64,000 nucleotides of DNA from Streptomyces sp. CB02009. GTDB taxonomy: Bacteria > Actinomycetota > Actinomycetes > Streptomycetales > Streptomycetaceae. Both the position numbers and the translations under genes were made by a program. A model generated the notes under the pieces. That model saw only the letters and a list, made by a program, of their open reading frames with translations, made no database searches and was not told where the DNA came from. The stretch lies in NCBI RefSeq assembly GCF_001905825.1, contig NZ_LIVV01000005.1:720802-784801 (forward strand), in the 5' to 3' direction. Positions 43,875 to 55,164 of this stretch are shown here, one piece after another; positions within the stretch are counted from its first letter, which is position 1, and every line of letters starts with the position of its first letter.

Positions 43875-46800
43875 TCAGTACAACCCCTTGAAACCGTTCC
43901 AGCCGCCCGAACCGATCAGCACCCGCGCGCCGTACCCGCCGGTCCCGGTGCCGCTGTACCGCCACAGCTTCCCGGTGGTGTCCCGGGCGAGCAGGTCTGC
44001 GCGCCCGTCACCCGAGAGGTCGCCGACGCCGACGAGCGACGCGTAGCCGCCCCATCCGCCGCCGACCTTCACCCGCGCGGTGACACCGCCGGTGGCGGTG
44101 CCGTAGTAGCGCCAGAGCACACCCGCCGCGTCGACGCCGAGCAGGTCACCGCGCCCGTCGCCGTTGAGGTCGCCGGCGCCGGCAAGCCTCTTGTACAGCT
44201 TCCAGTCGGCCCCGATCCGGACCCGGGCCTTCACCCGGTGGTCGACCGTGCCCGCGTAGAAGTACACGTCACCGGTGGACGCCTGACGCACGACCAGGTC
44301 GGCGAAGCCGTCACCGTTCACGTCCCCCGGGGACGTGAGCACGTCGTACTGTCCCCAGCCCGAACCGACCGTGGTGTACGGCGAGGAGGCGGAGACCGCC
44401 TTTCCGCACCCGGGCCGGTACGCGCGCAGTTGGTCACCCACGCGGGCGTACACGTCCGCGCACCGGTCACCGCTCAGATCGCCCACCGGCACGAACACCG
44501 ACGAGGTCGCGAACTTCGCCCCCGTACCGGCGATCCGCGCGGAAAGCGCCCCCGTGCCGGTCCCCCGGTACATCGACACGAGCCCGGCCGTGTCCATCAC
44601 CAGCAGATCACCGAACCCGTCGTCACCGGCCAGGTCACGCCGGACAGCGGCCGCACCCGACACCTGGACCGCACCGGAGAGGCCGAGGTCGGCGCCCTGC
44701 CCGTCGGCAGGCTTGGCCGTCAGCGTCCAGGTGTGGGCCCCGTTGGCGACGAACCTCCCGGCCGCGTCCTTGCCGTCCCAGACGGGCGCGACGACGCCTC
44801 GCGCCTCGCCGCCGGTCAAGGTCCGGACCGCCTTGCCGGTCGCCTTGTTCCTGAGCGTCAGAGACCAGGAGGCGGCCGGCTTGGACAGCCACCAGCGAGG
44901 CTTCCAGGAGGCCGACCCGAGTCCGGCGGCAGGGGTGTCGGAGTCGATCGCGGTCAGCCGGCCGGTGGCGCCGCCGAGCCCGGAGACGTGGACCTTCCGC
45001 AGGGAGTCGACGAACGCGACAGCCCCGCCGAAGCGGTCGACCGCCCAGATGTTGCGCTCGTCCTGGACGTCATAGCTCCCGAGGACGCCCAGTTCGCGGT
45101 CCTCCGGCTCACCGGAGCGCACGTCGATCGCCGCCAGCGTGTACCCGTACCCGGTGTAGGAGGCGTACACGAGGAAGCCGTCACCCAGTCCGGACTCGAC
45201 GTTGCGAGGGAGCCGGACCTTGACCGCGGCCCTCTTCTCGCGGTCGTACACCACCGCGGGCGTGGAGGACGAGGTGCAGAGCGAGTAGATCCACCTGCCG
45301 ACGACCTGGAGATGGTAGGACCGGCAGTCCGTCCCGAGGTCGAGCGTCTCGACGGTCGCGCCCGTCCGCAGGTCGATCGCGGAGACGGTGTCGTCGGTCG
45401 CGGACGCCACCCAGAGCCGACCGCCCCACAGCGCCTGCCCCACTCCGGTGGCGGAGTTCCGGAGGATCTGCCCCGTCTCCACGTCCGCGACGATCGAGCG
45501 CGTTCCGGAATCCGTCTTCCCGCCGAAGTGCACGTAACGGCCGGAGGCGCTGTAGAGGGTGCCCGCCTCGAGCTTGCCCGAGTGGCCGAGCAGGACGGTG
45601 CGCGTGGTTCCCGCGGGTCCGGGTGTCGTCACCCGTGCCTGGACCGCGCAGTCGGAACACGACGGCTGCCCGCCGGACGCCGGGCGGCTCACCGTGTCCA
45701 GGGTGACCAGACGGCCGTCCCCCGTATCGTGCCACCACGCCGCCGTGGAGCTCGAGGACTTGAGGATCCACGGACAGTTCGCGGCGGTGCCGGCCAGCGC
45801 GTCGCACGTCCAGGTGTGCGTCGGCGCGTGTGCGCCGGTGAGAGGCAGGTCGAATCCCCGGAGCGTGTGGGTGTCCGTCAGCGTCTCCGTGACGACCCGG
45901 CCGTTGGCCGTGGTCAGAGAGGTGTAGGGGACGGTCGGCGGAGTGGCGAGGGCCTGGGCCGTGACCGGGACGCCGCCGGCTCCCGGCGAGACGCGTCGAA
46001 CACCCCAGTGGGCGGAGTCGGTACCGCCCAGCAGGTACAGGGCGCCGTCCGCGCCGGTCTCGACGCCCCCGCCCGCCTGCGCGACGATACCGAGGGCTCG
46101 TGTGTCACCCCCGCGGATGGGCGTGGCGAGGACGGGGACGGTCGTGAACTCGTAGGGGTCGGACGGCCCGTCGTAGTGGCCCACGATCCAGTCGCCGACC
46201 ACACCGATCCGCGCCTGGGTGCCGTCGCCGCCGAGGGGCAGCTTCACGGTCCTGCCCGGGTCGCCGTGGTCCGTGCGGGAGACGACGAACGCCTGGTCCG
46301 TGACCGACTCGTCGTACCGGACGATCCAGTCGGAGCTGAGGGCCACCCTCGAGGTGAGCGGGGCGGAGGGCGTCTCGGGGACGGGGGTGAGCGCACCGGT
46401 GGCGAAGTCGAGCATCGCGGTGCGCCGGGACGCGGCATCGGTGTAGACGATGAGTGCACCGGCGTCGTCGTGGGCGACGACGTAGGGTGCCCCGACGGCA
46501 CCCGGCACGGACACGTCCACGTCGGCAGGGGCCTCAGGGCCGTAGCCCAGCAGGTGCACGACCCCGCCGCCGTCGTCGGACCCGGTGGTGATCAGCCGGT
46601 CCGCCGTGAGGCGCGGGGAGGCCTGCTCGGATCCGAGGCTCCGGGTGAAGGCGGCACCGCTCGCGAAGTCGTGGACGGTCACCTCGTCCCCGAAGCCCGG
46701 GACGCAGGCCGCCCGGTCGCCGTGGGTGATCAGGTCGGACGAGTAGCACGGGGGAGTGTGGGCGGCACGCCCGTCCTTCAAGCTCAGCCAGGAGGGGTGC

Positions 46801-47015
46801 GCGGACTCTCCTCCACGCACCAGCTGGACGCCGGTGCCGACCCCCATCAGATAGATGTCAGGCGTTCCGGCGGGGTCCGCGGGCGCGGCGATCGTGGCCT
46901 CGTACGGCGCGTCGGACGCGGTCCCGGCCGTCGCGGCGGGTGCGGTCGCGGCCGCCAGGGCGGCGATGCCAAGGGTCGCGCTCAGTGCGAGCGCGACGGC
47001 TCTTCGGACGGACAA
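43875..47015 (-). CDS. Large secreted FG-GAP/VCBS repeat protein
   Basis: About 1046 aa. Start at TTG 47015 (LSVRRAVALALSATLG) gives a standard signal peptide and places GAGGGGAC eight bases upstream; an ATG at 47063 would add 16 odd residues. The first two thirds resemble a beta-propeller with repeated strands and paired Cys; a FlgD-like Ig segment (WDGKDAAGRFVANGAHTWTL) follows. The C-terminal ~270 residues are FG-GAP repeats: VGDLSGDRCADVY, PGDVNGDGFADLV, AGDLNGDGRGDLL, VGDLSGDGRADLL, each with a Ca-binding DxNxDG-like loop. Extracellular; ligand unknown. Confidence 0.88.
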   Translation of the reverse strand: MSVRRAVALALSATLGIAALAAATAPAATAGTASDAPYEATIAAPADPAGTPDIYLMGVGTGVQLVRGGESAHPSWLSLKDGRAAHTPPCYSSDLITHGDRAACVPGFGDEVTVHDFASGAAFTRSLGSEQASPRLTADRLITTGSDDGGGVVHLLGYGPEAPADVDVSVPGAVGAPYVVAHDDAGALIVYTDAASRRTAMLDFATGALTPVPETPSAPLTSRVALSSDWIVRYDESVTDQAFVVSRTDHGDPGRTVKLPLGGDGTQARIGVVGDWIVGHYDGPSDPYEFTTVPVLATPIRGGDTRALGIVAQAGGGVETGADGALYLLGGTDSAHWGVRRVSPGAGGVPVTAQALATPPTVPYTSLTTANGRVVTETLTDTHTLRGFDLPLTGAHAPTHTWTCDALAGTAANCPWILKSSSSTAAWWHDTGDGRLVTLDTVSRPASGGQPSCSDCAVQARVTTPGPAGTTRTVLLGHSGKLEAGTLYSASGRYVHFGGKTDSGTRSIVADVETGQILRNSATGVGQALWGGRLWVASATDDTVSAIDLRTGATVETLDLGTDCRSYHLQVVGRWIYSLCTSSSTPAVVYDREKRAAVKVRLPRNVESGLGDGFLVYASYTGYGYTLAAIDVRSGEPEDRELGVLGSYDVQDERNIWAVDRFGGAVAFVDSLRKVHVSGLGGATGRLTAIDSDTPAAGLGSASWKPRWWLSKPAASWSLTLRNKATGKAVRTLTGGEARGVVAPVWDGKDAAGRFVANGAHTWTLTAKPADGQGADLGLSGAVQVSGAAAVRRDLAGDDGFGDLLVMDTAGLVSMYRGTGTGALSARIAGTGAKFATSSVFVPVGDLSGDRCADVYARVGDQLRAYRPGCGKAVSASSPYTTVGSGWGQYDVLTSPGDVNGDGFADLVVRQASTGDVYFYAGTVDHRVKARVRIGADWKLYKRLAGAGDLNGDGRGDLLGVDAAGVLWRYYGTATGGVTARVKVGGGWGGYASLVGVGDLSGDGRADLLARDTTGKLWRYSGTGTGGYGARVLIGSGGWNGFKGLY

Positions 47016-47063
47016 GTACGTGTCCCCTCGTGCGGGTGTGGAGCTTGCAGGCAGCAGCAACAC

Positions 47064-47403
47064 AGGGGGAAACGGCAGGCAGTCAGGCCGGGCACGTCAG
47101 GCAGGACAGGACGGAGCGGACCGCGCGGGCCGAGGCCGGCGGGACCCCCCCCTGTCGGCAGGCGGATCGTACATTCACGCGAATTGAATGCGCCAGAAAC
47201 CTACCTGCTCCAGCGCCGGGAAGCCCTCTTCCCGGCCCTGGAGGCCGCCTTCCCGGAGCCCGCACGCCGGACACCACCCCTGGGACCCAGCCCCCGGGCC
47301 GCAACCCGCCCACCACCCCTCCAGCCCCACCACACACCACCCCTGACCTGGGCTTTTACTCTTCCCCTCGGTATTCTGGAGATCGACTCGGAGGGGGATC
47401 CCG
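47064..47403. other. Intergenic region with hairpin and putative promoter of the methyltransferase gene
   Basis: Includes a perfect hairpin GCCGGGAAG-CCCT-CTTCCCGGC at 47215-47236 without a following T-run, and TATTCT at 47372-47377 as a possible -10 for the gene at 47404. The AT-rich patch near 47170-47192 (CACGCGAATTGAATGCG) may carry the promoter of the leftward FG-GAP gene. No ORF supported. Confidence 0.4.
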
Positions 47404-48147
47404 ATGGACCTGAACAGCCGTGACATCCGCACGATCGACGACGTCCTGACCCTGCTCGACGGGCTGTTCGCGCCCGAGGCCGACCGGTGGTCCGGTGGGG
47501 GTGCCGACTGGTGGAACGGGTTCTACGCCGACCGGGACAGGCCCGTGCCGTTCTTCGTCGCCAAGCCCGACGAGAACCTCGTCTCGTACGTCGGGCGCGG
47601 ACTGCTCCCGGCCGGGGGCGGGCGGGCCCTCGACCTCGGGTGCGGGCCCGGGCGGAACAGCCTGTACCTCGCCTCGCTGGGGTACGAGGTGGACGCCGTC
47701 GACCTGTCCGCCACCGCGATCCGCTGGGCGGAGGAGAGGACCGCGGAGGCCGGGGCCACCGGGATCCGCTTCCTGTGCGGCGACGCCTTCACCGCGCCGC
47801 TGGAGGGCCCGTACGACCTCGTCTACGACTCCGGCTGCTTCCACCACCTGCCGCCGCACCGCCGCGTCAGCCACCTCGCGCTCCTCGACCGCGTCCTCGC
47901 ACCCGGCGGACACTTCGCGCTCACCGCGTTCGCCGCCGGAGAAGGCGGCATGGGCTCCGAGCTGCCCGACATCGACTTCTACCGGAAGGGCGGGCTGGAC
48001 GGCGGACTCGCCTACACGGACGCGTCGTTGCGCGGGATCTTCGCCGACCTGACCGACGTCGAGGTCCGCCGCATGAGGGACGAGACCGCCGACTCCCCCG
48101 CCTTCGGCGAGTCCTTCCTCTGGACGGCGCTCTTCCGGCGCCCGTGA
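47404..48147 (+). CDS. Class I SAM-dependent methyltransferase
   Basis: 247 aa. Motif I GRALDLGCGPGRNSLYLAS, motif post-I VDAVDLSATAIRWAEE, YDLVYDSGCFHHLPPHRR (motif IV), LAPGGHFALTAFA. GGAGGGGG lies before the ATG. The pattern is like thiopurine/tellurite-type small-molecule methyltransferases; substrate unknown. Stands alone between unrelated genes. Confidence 0.88.
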   Translation: MDLNSRDIRTIDDVLTLLDGLFAPEADRWSGGGADWWNGFYADRDRPVPFFVAKPDENLVSYVGRGLLPAGGGRALDLGCGPGRNSLYLASLGYEVDAVDLSATAIRWAEERTAEAGATGIRFLCGDAFTAPLEGPYDLVYDSGCFHHLPPHRRVSHLALLDRVLAPGGHFALTAFAAGEGGMGSELPDIDFYRKGGLDGGLAYTDASLRGIFADLTDVEVRRMRDETADSPAFGESFLWTALFRRP

Positions 48148-48172
48148 CGCGGCGGGGGCGGGGAGCCGGCCC

Positions 48173-48643
48173 TCACATCGACCTCAGGTGCGCCGCGAGC
48201 CGGTCGTACTGCTCCCGTACCCCCGCCTCCATGCCCGCCGCCAGCGACTGGTCCCTGATCTCGTTCGACGGCCAGAAGGACGTGCTGGTCAGCGCCGTAC
48301 CGCCGTCCGGAGTCGAGTCGAAGGTGAGCGTGACGCGGACCGGGCCACCCACCGGCATCTGCTCGAAGACCTCCGTGTAGTCGAGCCGCTCCACCGGGAC
48401 GACGTCCTCGTACGTGCCGGAGAAGACGATCTGCTGGCCGTCCGGGGCGGTCTGGCCCCAGCGCCACGCGCCGCCCACCCGCAGATCGATGTCGACGACC
48501 GTCGTGGTCAGCCCGGACACGCCGTACCACTCCCGCACGTGCGCGGGGACCGTCCACGCCTCCCAGACCCTGGCCGGCGGGGCGTCGAAGGTACGGGTGA
48601 TGACCAGCTCGCGGTCGGCGGGTGTCGTCAGCAGGGTGACCAT
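48173..48643 (-). CDS. SRPBCC/AHSA1 (activator of Hsp90 ATPase homologue-like) domain protein
   Basis: 156 aa from ATG 48643 (AAGGG nine bases upstream; longer frame has no site). Typical AHSA1 layout: ELVITRTFDAPPARVWEAWT, HVREWYGVSG, DLRVGGAWRWGQ, FSGTYEDVVPVERLDYTEVF, LTFDSTPDGGTALTSTSF, GMEAGVREQYDRLAAHL. Hydrophobic-ligand-binding fold, function unknown. Convergent with the methyltransferase. Confidence 0.87.
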   Translation of the reverse strand: MVTLLTTPADRELVITRTFDAPPARVWEAWTVPAHVREWYGVSGLTTTVVDIDLRVGGAWRWGQTAPDGQQIVFSGTYEDVVPVERLDYTEVFEQMPVGGPVRVTLTFDSTPDGGTALTSTSFWPSNEIRDQSLAAGMEAGVREQYDRLAAHLRSM

Positions 48644-48819
48644 GGCCGCAACCCTTCCGCCGTATCCCTTTCGGTCCCTTCCAGGATGACTCGGGCACGC
48701 CCGGCCGGCCACTCCCGAAAAGGGAGTGAACACGTTCAACAGGTGAGCGCTAAAGTTCTGCCACGCGGCCGCGCCCGATCACGGGCGACGCCGCCATCAC
48801 AGACCTGTGGGGGGTCCCT

Positions 48820-50472
48820 TTGCCGCGCTCAACGCGCAGGCTTCCGCACGCCTTCGTGCGTGCCGCAGCCGTCTTCGCTCTCTCGGCGGGCGTCATCGCG
48901 CCCGCCGTCGTCCACGCCCCGACCGCCTACGCGGATGCGCCGGTCCTGTCCGGCAAGACGCTGGACGACGGCCGCTACCGCCTGGAGCTGCCCGCCAACG
49001 CGCTCTGGATCAAGGTCAGCGTCCTTGAATCCACCGCCCCCGGCGCCGCCGTGCTCGCCTCCACGGAGGCGCTCACCACGGACAACATCCGCTGGGAGAC
49101 GGAGGCGCCGTTCACGCTCCCGCAGGGCACCGCCTTCCAGGACTACCCGGTACGCGTCGAGTACCGGATGCCCGGCGGCACCACCCAGCGGACCGCCGGC
49201 GCCACCTACAGCTACCGGCCGCACGTCGGCGTCACCGACCTGTCCTGGGACCGCGAGAACACCAGCTACGACCAGCGCCAGGCCGTCCTCTCCGGCAGGA
49301 CGACCCTCTGGGACCCGGCCACCGGCGCCCGCACCACCGCGCCCGCCGGCACCCAGGTGGCGATCGCCCTCAATGCGCAGGACGGCACCAACAGGGTCAT
49401 CCGCTCCACCGCCACGACCCTCGCGGACGGCACCTTCTCCGTGACGGTGACCCCGGGCGGCTGGGTCTCCGGCACCGCGACCGTGGTCACCGCCGGCACC
49501 GGCAACGACCCGGACGACGCCGCCTTCGTCCCGAACCTGGGCGTGGAAAAGCTCCTGTACCGGATCAGCACCAACGTCAACAAGTACCGCGTGCTCGCCG
49601 GTACGGACGTGCGGGTCAGCGGGCACGTGGAGCGGTACACGCCGACCGGCTGGAAGCCCTTCCCCGGCGCCTCCGTCGTCGCGACCGGATCACAGCCCTA
49701 CGGCTCCAACACGGCGACCGTCCTGGGCAGCACCACGTCCTCCGCGACCGGGACCTTCTCCTTCAACGCGCGGCCCCAGTACAGCACCGAGTACGTGTAC
49801 ACCTCGCTGCGGTACTCGCCGTACTTCGACGACGCCCGCGCCTACGCCAAGAGCGACATCGTCGTACCGCAGCAGTTCTCGTACTCCCCGCACACGATCA
49901 CCCTGGACGAGTACGGGCAGCTCACCGCCACGGGCGGGTTCGGCTCGGCCTACTGCCGCAACGGGCAGCCCGTACAGCTCCAGGTCTCCTTCGACGCCGG
50001 TCGCAGCTGGCGCGTCATGCGCAGCGGCATGACGGACAGCGGCTGCTCCTACCGCTTCACCACCCAGGGCTACGAGAGCGCCCTCTACCGGATCCACCAC
50101 CCGGAGACCAACGAGCTGGTCGCCAAGGGCAGTACGTCCCTGAAGCGGGGCCGCACGCCCACCCGCTTCTCCGCCTTCACCATCAGCCCCACCCGGCCCA
50201 CCGTGAACGGCAAGATGACCGTCTCCGGCACCGTCCAGCGCAAGGTGGGCGGCGTCTGGAAGCCGCTCGCCGGAGCCAAGCTGACCCTGGTCTTCAAGCC
50301 CAGGAACGAGAACCAGTGGTACTGGGTGACCAAGAGCATCACCACCAACAGCAGCGGCCGGTTCAGCTACCGCGCCACCGCCTACGGCGACGGCTCCTGG
50401 GCCTCGTACCTCAACACCACGGGCACCTACTTCTACAGCGACACGAAGGCGATCTACATCGATGCGCGCTGA
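48820..50472 (+). CDS. Secreted Ig-like/beta-sandwich protein A
   Basis: 550 aa. Starts at TTG 48820, with GGGGGG five bases upstream, and has a signal peptide (HAFVRAAAVFALSAGVIAPAVVHAPTAYA). The rest is beta-rich with repeated Ig-like units marked by G-x-V/VSGTVQRKVGGVWKPLAG and TNSSGRFSYRATA; two Cys pairs (YCRNGQ, SGCSY) may form a disulfide. No enzyme motif. The 3' end overlaps the next, related gene by 11 bp. Probably surface or matrix protein. Confidence 0.8.
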   Translation: MPRSTRRLPHAFVRAAAVFALSAGVIAPAVVHAPTAYADAPVLSGKTLDDGRYRLELPANALWIKVSVLESTAPGAAVLASTEALTTDNIRWETEAPFTLPQGTAFQDYPVRVEYRMPGGTTQRTAGATYSYRPHVGVTDLSWDRENTSYDQRQAVLSGRTTLWDPATGARTTAPAGTQVAIALNAQDGTNRVIRSTATTLADGTFSVTVTPGGWVSGTATVVTAGTGNDPDDAAFVPNLGVEKLLYRISTNVNKYRVLAGTDVRVSGHVERYTPTGWKPFPGASVVATGSQPYGSNTATVLGSTTSSATGTFSFNARPQYSTEYVYTSLRYSPYFDDARAYAKSDIVVPQQFSYSPHTITLDEYGQLTATGGFGSAYCRNGQPVQLQVSFDAGRSWRVMRSGMTDSGCSYRFTTQGYESALYRIHHPETNELVAKGSTSLKRGRTPTRFSAFTISPTRPTVNGKMTVSGTVQRKVGGVWKPLAGAKLTLVFKPRNENQWYWVTKSITTNSSGRFSYRATAYGDGSWASYLNTTGTYFYSDTKAIYIDAR

Positions 50473-52180
50473 CCTCCGCCCCTCCCGCGCCCTGACGGCG
50501 GGCCTGGCCGCGGCCGCCCTCGCCGCGACGACCCTCGCCGTCACCGCCGCGCCCGCCACCGCGGCCGACCCGCTCGTCGGCATCGGCCGGGCCCTCACCG
50601 ACGACACCCAGCGCGGCGTCTTCCAGGTCACCGCCTGGACGGACGCCCCGCAGGCGAAGATCACCAAGGTCTCGGCCCAGGTCCGGCAGGGCGACACCGT
50701 CCTCGTCGACATCCCGTCGCTCCCGGGCGCGACCGATCCGTGGAGCCCCACGCCCTCGGCCACCACCTTCCGGCTGCCCGACGCGGCCGCGCTGAAGCTC
50801 GTCGAGGACGGCGGCCGCATCCCGGCCCTCGGGACGTACGCCATCGACGTCACCGCCACCGACTCGCTGGGCAACAAGCAGACCCGGACCGACGCCGGAC
50901 AGCTCGACTTCCGGCTGCGCCCCGAGATCACCCTCGTCCCCACCAAGCCCACGTACGCCGACCGCAACGCCCGTCCCTCGGGCACCGTCGTCGGCATCCA
51001 GCCCGGCTCCGGGGACCGGGTGGCACTGGCCGACCTGCCGGTGACCGTCAAGCGGCTCGACCCGCCGCGGGACGGGACGCAGAGCCCGCCCCAGCAGGCG
51101 GTCACCGACGCGGACGGCCGGTTCACGTCGCCACCGTTCCCGATCTCCAGCGCGGACCTGAACATCTCGAACCTCTCGTTCTGGGCGACGGTCACCGCCG
51201 ACACCTCCGAGCTCCACGGCACCGTGACGGACCACCTCAGCGTCTACCAGCACGAGCCGCGCAAGGTGGCCGTCACGGCCACCGCCGACAAGAAGCGGGC
51301 GCTCGACGGGGAGACCGTGACCGTCACCGGCCGGATGACCGACCCGGCCGCGGCCGGCGCGCCCGTCGCGAACCACGAGGTGCGCGTGCGGCTCGGCGGC
51401 CCCACCTGGGGAACGGGCTCCAGCGCCGTCGTCCGGACCGGAACGGACGGCCGGTTCACCGCCCGGCTCATCGCCGTCGCGGGCAAGGAGTCCGGCGGCT
51501 TCGCGGTCGAATCGCCCGACCGGTACGTGGAGTTCCCCGCGCACTACGGCGCCCTGGCCATCCCCCTCGACTCCCGCACCGACCTCCGCACGTACGGGCT
51601 CTCCGCCGACGGCCGGGTCACGGTCTCCGGCACCTTCGGCGCCCGGTACGAGGCGGAACCGAACTTCACGACGGCCCAGTTCATCCGGCTGGAGCAGCTC
51701 GTCGGCGGCGCCTGGAAGGCGATCGCCTGGGGGAACGTCAACTCGGCCTACTACAACGAGTTCACGGCCTCGGCGGCGAGCCGGGGCGGCACCTTCCGCC
51801 TCCGACACCTCACCACCGACCAGTTCGCCGAGTCCAGCACCGGCACGCTGCGGCTGACCCGCACCGAGACCCGGATCGTCTCCCTGAACGCCGGCCCCGA
51901 GCCGGTCGCGAAGGGCGGGTACGTGACGGTCACCGGCGGACTCCAGCACTACACGGACAAGTGGCGCGCGTACGCGAACGCTCCGGTCGTCCTGCAGTTC
52001 CAGCCGCGGGGCTCCACGACGTGGAAGCAGATGGCGACCGGCCGGGCGAACGCGAGCGGCAACGTGTCCCTGAAGGCGAAGGTCACCGGGGACGGCACCT
52101 GGCGCATCCGCCACTACGGCGACAGCAAGCACTTCAACACCCCGGCCACGGCCGGCGGTGACTACGTCGACATGCGCTGA
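50462..52180 (+). CDS. Secreted Ig-like/beta-sandwich protein B
   Basis: 572 aa. Signal peptide SRALTAGLAAAALAATTLAVTAA with cleavage near APATAADP. Downstream Ig-like units show the same marks as the preceding protein (VTVSGTFGARYEAEPN, VVLQFQPRGSTTWKQMATG, GDGTWRIRHYGDSKHF). ATG 50462 lies inside the end of gene A, so the two are co-translated and are probably paralogues acting together. No membrane anchor seen. Confidence 0.8.
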   Translation: MRADLRPSRALTAGLAAAALAATTLAVTAAPATAADPLVGIGRALTDDTQRGVFQVTAWTDAPQAKITKVSAQVRQGDTVLVDIPSLPGATDPWSPTPSATTFRLPDAAALKLVEDGGRIPALGTYAIDVTATDSLGNKQTRTDAGQLDFRLRPEITLVPTKPTYADRNARPSGTVVGIQPGSGDRVALADLPVTVKRLDPPRDGTQSPPQQAVTDADGRFTSPPFPISSADLNISNLSFWATVTADTSELHGTVTDHLSVYQHEPRKVAVTATADKKRALDGETVTVTGRMTDPAAAGAPVANHEVRVRLGGPTWGTGSSAVVRTGTDGRFTARLIAVAGKESGGFAVESPDRYVEFPAHYGALAIPLDSRTDLRTYGLSADGRVTVSGTFGARYEAEPNFTTAQFIRLEQLVGGAWKAIAWGNVNSAYYNEFTASAASRGGTFRLRHLTTDQFAESSTGTLRLTRTETRIVSLNAGPEPVAKGGYVTVTGGLQHYTDKWRAYANAPVVLQFQPRGSTTWKQMATGRANASGNVSLKAKVTGDGTWRIRHYGDSKHFNTPATAGGDYVDMR

Positions 52181-52200
52181 CCGCGGCGCTCCACCACGCC

Positions 52201-52238
52201 CGAGGGCGGCACCCCCCTGCCGGGGAGTGCCGCCCTCG
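52201..52238. terminator. Bidirectional terminator between Ig-like gene B and groEL
   Basis: CGAGGGCGGCAC (52201-52212) pairs perfectly with GTGCCGCCCTCG (52227-52238); convergent genes end on either side. Confidence 0.8.
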
Positions 52239-52285
52239 TTCGTGCTGAGCTTCGCGTTCAGCGATGAACCACCGATCCCGGAGGA

Positions 52286-54071
<1,786 letters not shown>

Positions 54072-54077
54072 CGCCAA

Positions 54078-54106
54078 TGATTAGCACTCGCCCTATGAGA
54101 GTGCAA
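54078..54106 (-). promoter_or_regulatory. groEL promoter (TTGCAC-N17-TAATCA)
   Basis: On the minus strand TTGCAC (54106-54101) and TAATCA (54083-54078) are 17 bases apart; the element is embedded between and within the two CIRCE sites, as in other Streptomyces groE promoters. Confidence 0.65.
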
Positions 54107-54107
54107 G
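54081..54107. promoter_or_regulatory. CIRCE element 2 (HrcA operator)
   Basis: TTAGCACTC, nine bases, GAGTGCAAG (two mismatches in the right arm). Overlaps the -35 of groEL. Confidence 0.8.
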
Positions 54108-54162
54108 CGACTCTCGAGTTTCGAGAGGTGGAGAGGGGGGCGCGAGAGGGCGCGGGAACGCG

Positions 54163-54200
54163 CGAGGGGCCCGCGTCCCCTGGGGGATGCGGGCCCCTCG
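54163..54200 (-). terminator. Terminator of the cold-shock gene
   Basis: CGAGGGGCCCGCGTCCCC (54163-54180) and GGGGATGCGGGCCCCTCG (54183-54200) form an 18-bp stem with one G-T type mismatch, 34 bases downstream of the csp stop. Confidence 0.8.
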
Positions 54201-54233
54201 ACGGCGTTGCGTCGGTGGCCGATCGCGCCGCGC

Positions 54234-54437
54234 TCAGACGGCGAGCTTGACCATGTCCGCCTGCGGACCCTTCTGGCCCTGCGAGATCTCGAACTCGACT
54301 CGCTGTCCCTCTTCGAGGCTGCGGTAGCCATCCATCTGGATCGCGCTGTAGTGGACGAAAACATCCGCACCACCGTCGACCGCGATGAAGCCGTAGCCCT
54401 TCTCCGCGTTGAACCACTTGACGGTGCCCTGAGCCAT
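54234..54437 (-). CDS. Cold-shock domain protein
   Basis: 67 aa, a single cold-shock domain. RNP1 is KGYGFIAV and RNP2 VFVHYS; the rest ([30 protein letters not shown]) is the common Streptomyces form. Binds single-stranded RNA/DNA and acts as an RNA chaperone. GGGGAG six bases before the ATG; a ~95-base leader separates it from the putative promoter. Confidence 0.96.
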   Translation of the reverse strand: MAQGTVKWFNAEKGYGFIAVDGGADVFVHYSAIQMDGYRSLEEGQRVEFEISQGQKGPQADMVKLAV

Positions 54438-54528
54438 GCCTAACTCCCCTATTACTGGCCCTTGCGCGGGACCCGCACTTCGCGGAACCCGGGTCAGACC
54501 CTGCGCCGGAACGCGTCGACCGCGGCTG

Positions 54529-54556
54529 AATGTATCTGCCCAACTGCCCTCTGCAA
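54529..54556 (-). promoter_or_regulatory. Putative promoter of the cold-shock gene
   Basis: On the minus strand TTGCAG (54556-54551), 16 bases, TACATT (54534-54529). The resulting leader of roughly 85-95 bases fits the long 5' UTRs of cold-shock mRNAs. Confidence 0.45.
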
Positions 54557-54770
54557 CAGGTCAATCGAGCGAGAATTCTGGGCGCCGTGGAAAGGCGAAT
54601 TGGGGAGATTCCCTTGGATGACCGGGCAAGTCGGGCCCGGCAAAGCGCGCAGAAGGTACACAACGCGCACACACTTTGGCTGCTTCTTGTCGTGCGGGGA
54701 CGCATTCTCATATGCGCCCGGCATGAGCAGCGGAGGGGACTTCCCCAACTCTACCGCGCTCAACCATGCA

Positions 54771-54810
54771 GAATTGCCCCTTCCGCTTTATGGCGCGGAA
54801 GGGGCAATTC
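54771..54810 (-). terminator. Terminator-like hairpin downstream of metO
   Basis: GAATTGCCCCTTCCGC (54771-54786) and GCGGAAGGGGCAATTC (54795-54810) make a perfect 16-bp stem with an 8-base loop, 64 bases beyond the metO stop. No long T-run follows, but the stem is strong. Confidence 0.7.
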
Positions 54811-54874
54811 AAGAAAGACGGGACAGGCGAAGAGCCGAGAGAGGCTCAGCAGCCTCCGGCACTGTGCTCGATGG

Positions 54875-55150
54875 TCAGCCTCCGGCGACGGCCGGGATGA
54901 TCGAGACGCCGGCGCCGGCCGGGGTGGCCGTCTCCAGGCCCTGCTCGAAGCGCACGTCGTCGTCGTTCACGTACACGTTGACGAAGCGGCGCAGCTTGCC
55001 CTGGTCGTCCAGGACGCGGGCGGCGATGCCCGTGTGGTTCTTCTCCAGGTCCGCGATGACCTCGGCGAGGGTCGCGCCCTCGGCCTGGACCTCGGACTGA
55101 CCGCCCGTGTAGGTGCGGAGGATGGTGGGGATGCGGACGTTCACGGCCAT
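54875..55150 (-). CDS. metO: MetO-type sulfur carrier protein (MoaD/ThiS/CysO family)
   Basis: 91 aa ubiquitin-like protein ending in Ala-Val-Ala-Gly-Gly; the terminal GG is the site of thiocarboxylation. NVRIPTILRTYTGGQSEV and RFVNVYVNDDDVRF are the marks of the CysO subgroup. In Streptomyces, MetO hands sulfur to MetM to form homocysteine from O-phosphohomoserine. It lies 14 bp behind the metM-like gene under the same SAM riboswitch, which fits that role better than cysteine or molybdopterin synthesis. Confidence 0.9.
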   Translation of the reverse strand: MAVNVRIPTILRTYTGGQSEVQAEGATLAEVIADLEKNHTGIAARVLDDQGKLRRFVNVYVNDDDVRFEQGLETATPAGAGVSIIPAVAGG

Positions 55151-55164
55151 GTCGTCGATACCTT

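Noticed and set aside
47215-47236. Rho-independent terminator
   Set aside because: The hairpin is perfect but no gene ends near it on either strand and no T-run follows, so it is only mentioned within the intergenic entry.
43863-47423. 1186-codon rightward open frame opposite the FG-GAP protein
   Set aside because: Low-complexity Gly/Arg/Val/Asp composition with no domain; the opposite strand has a signal peptide and clear FG-GAP repeats.
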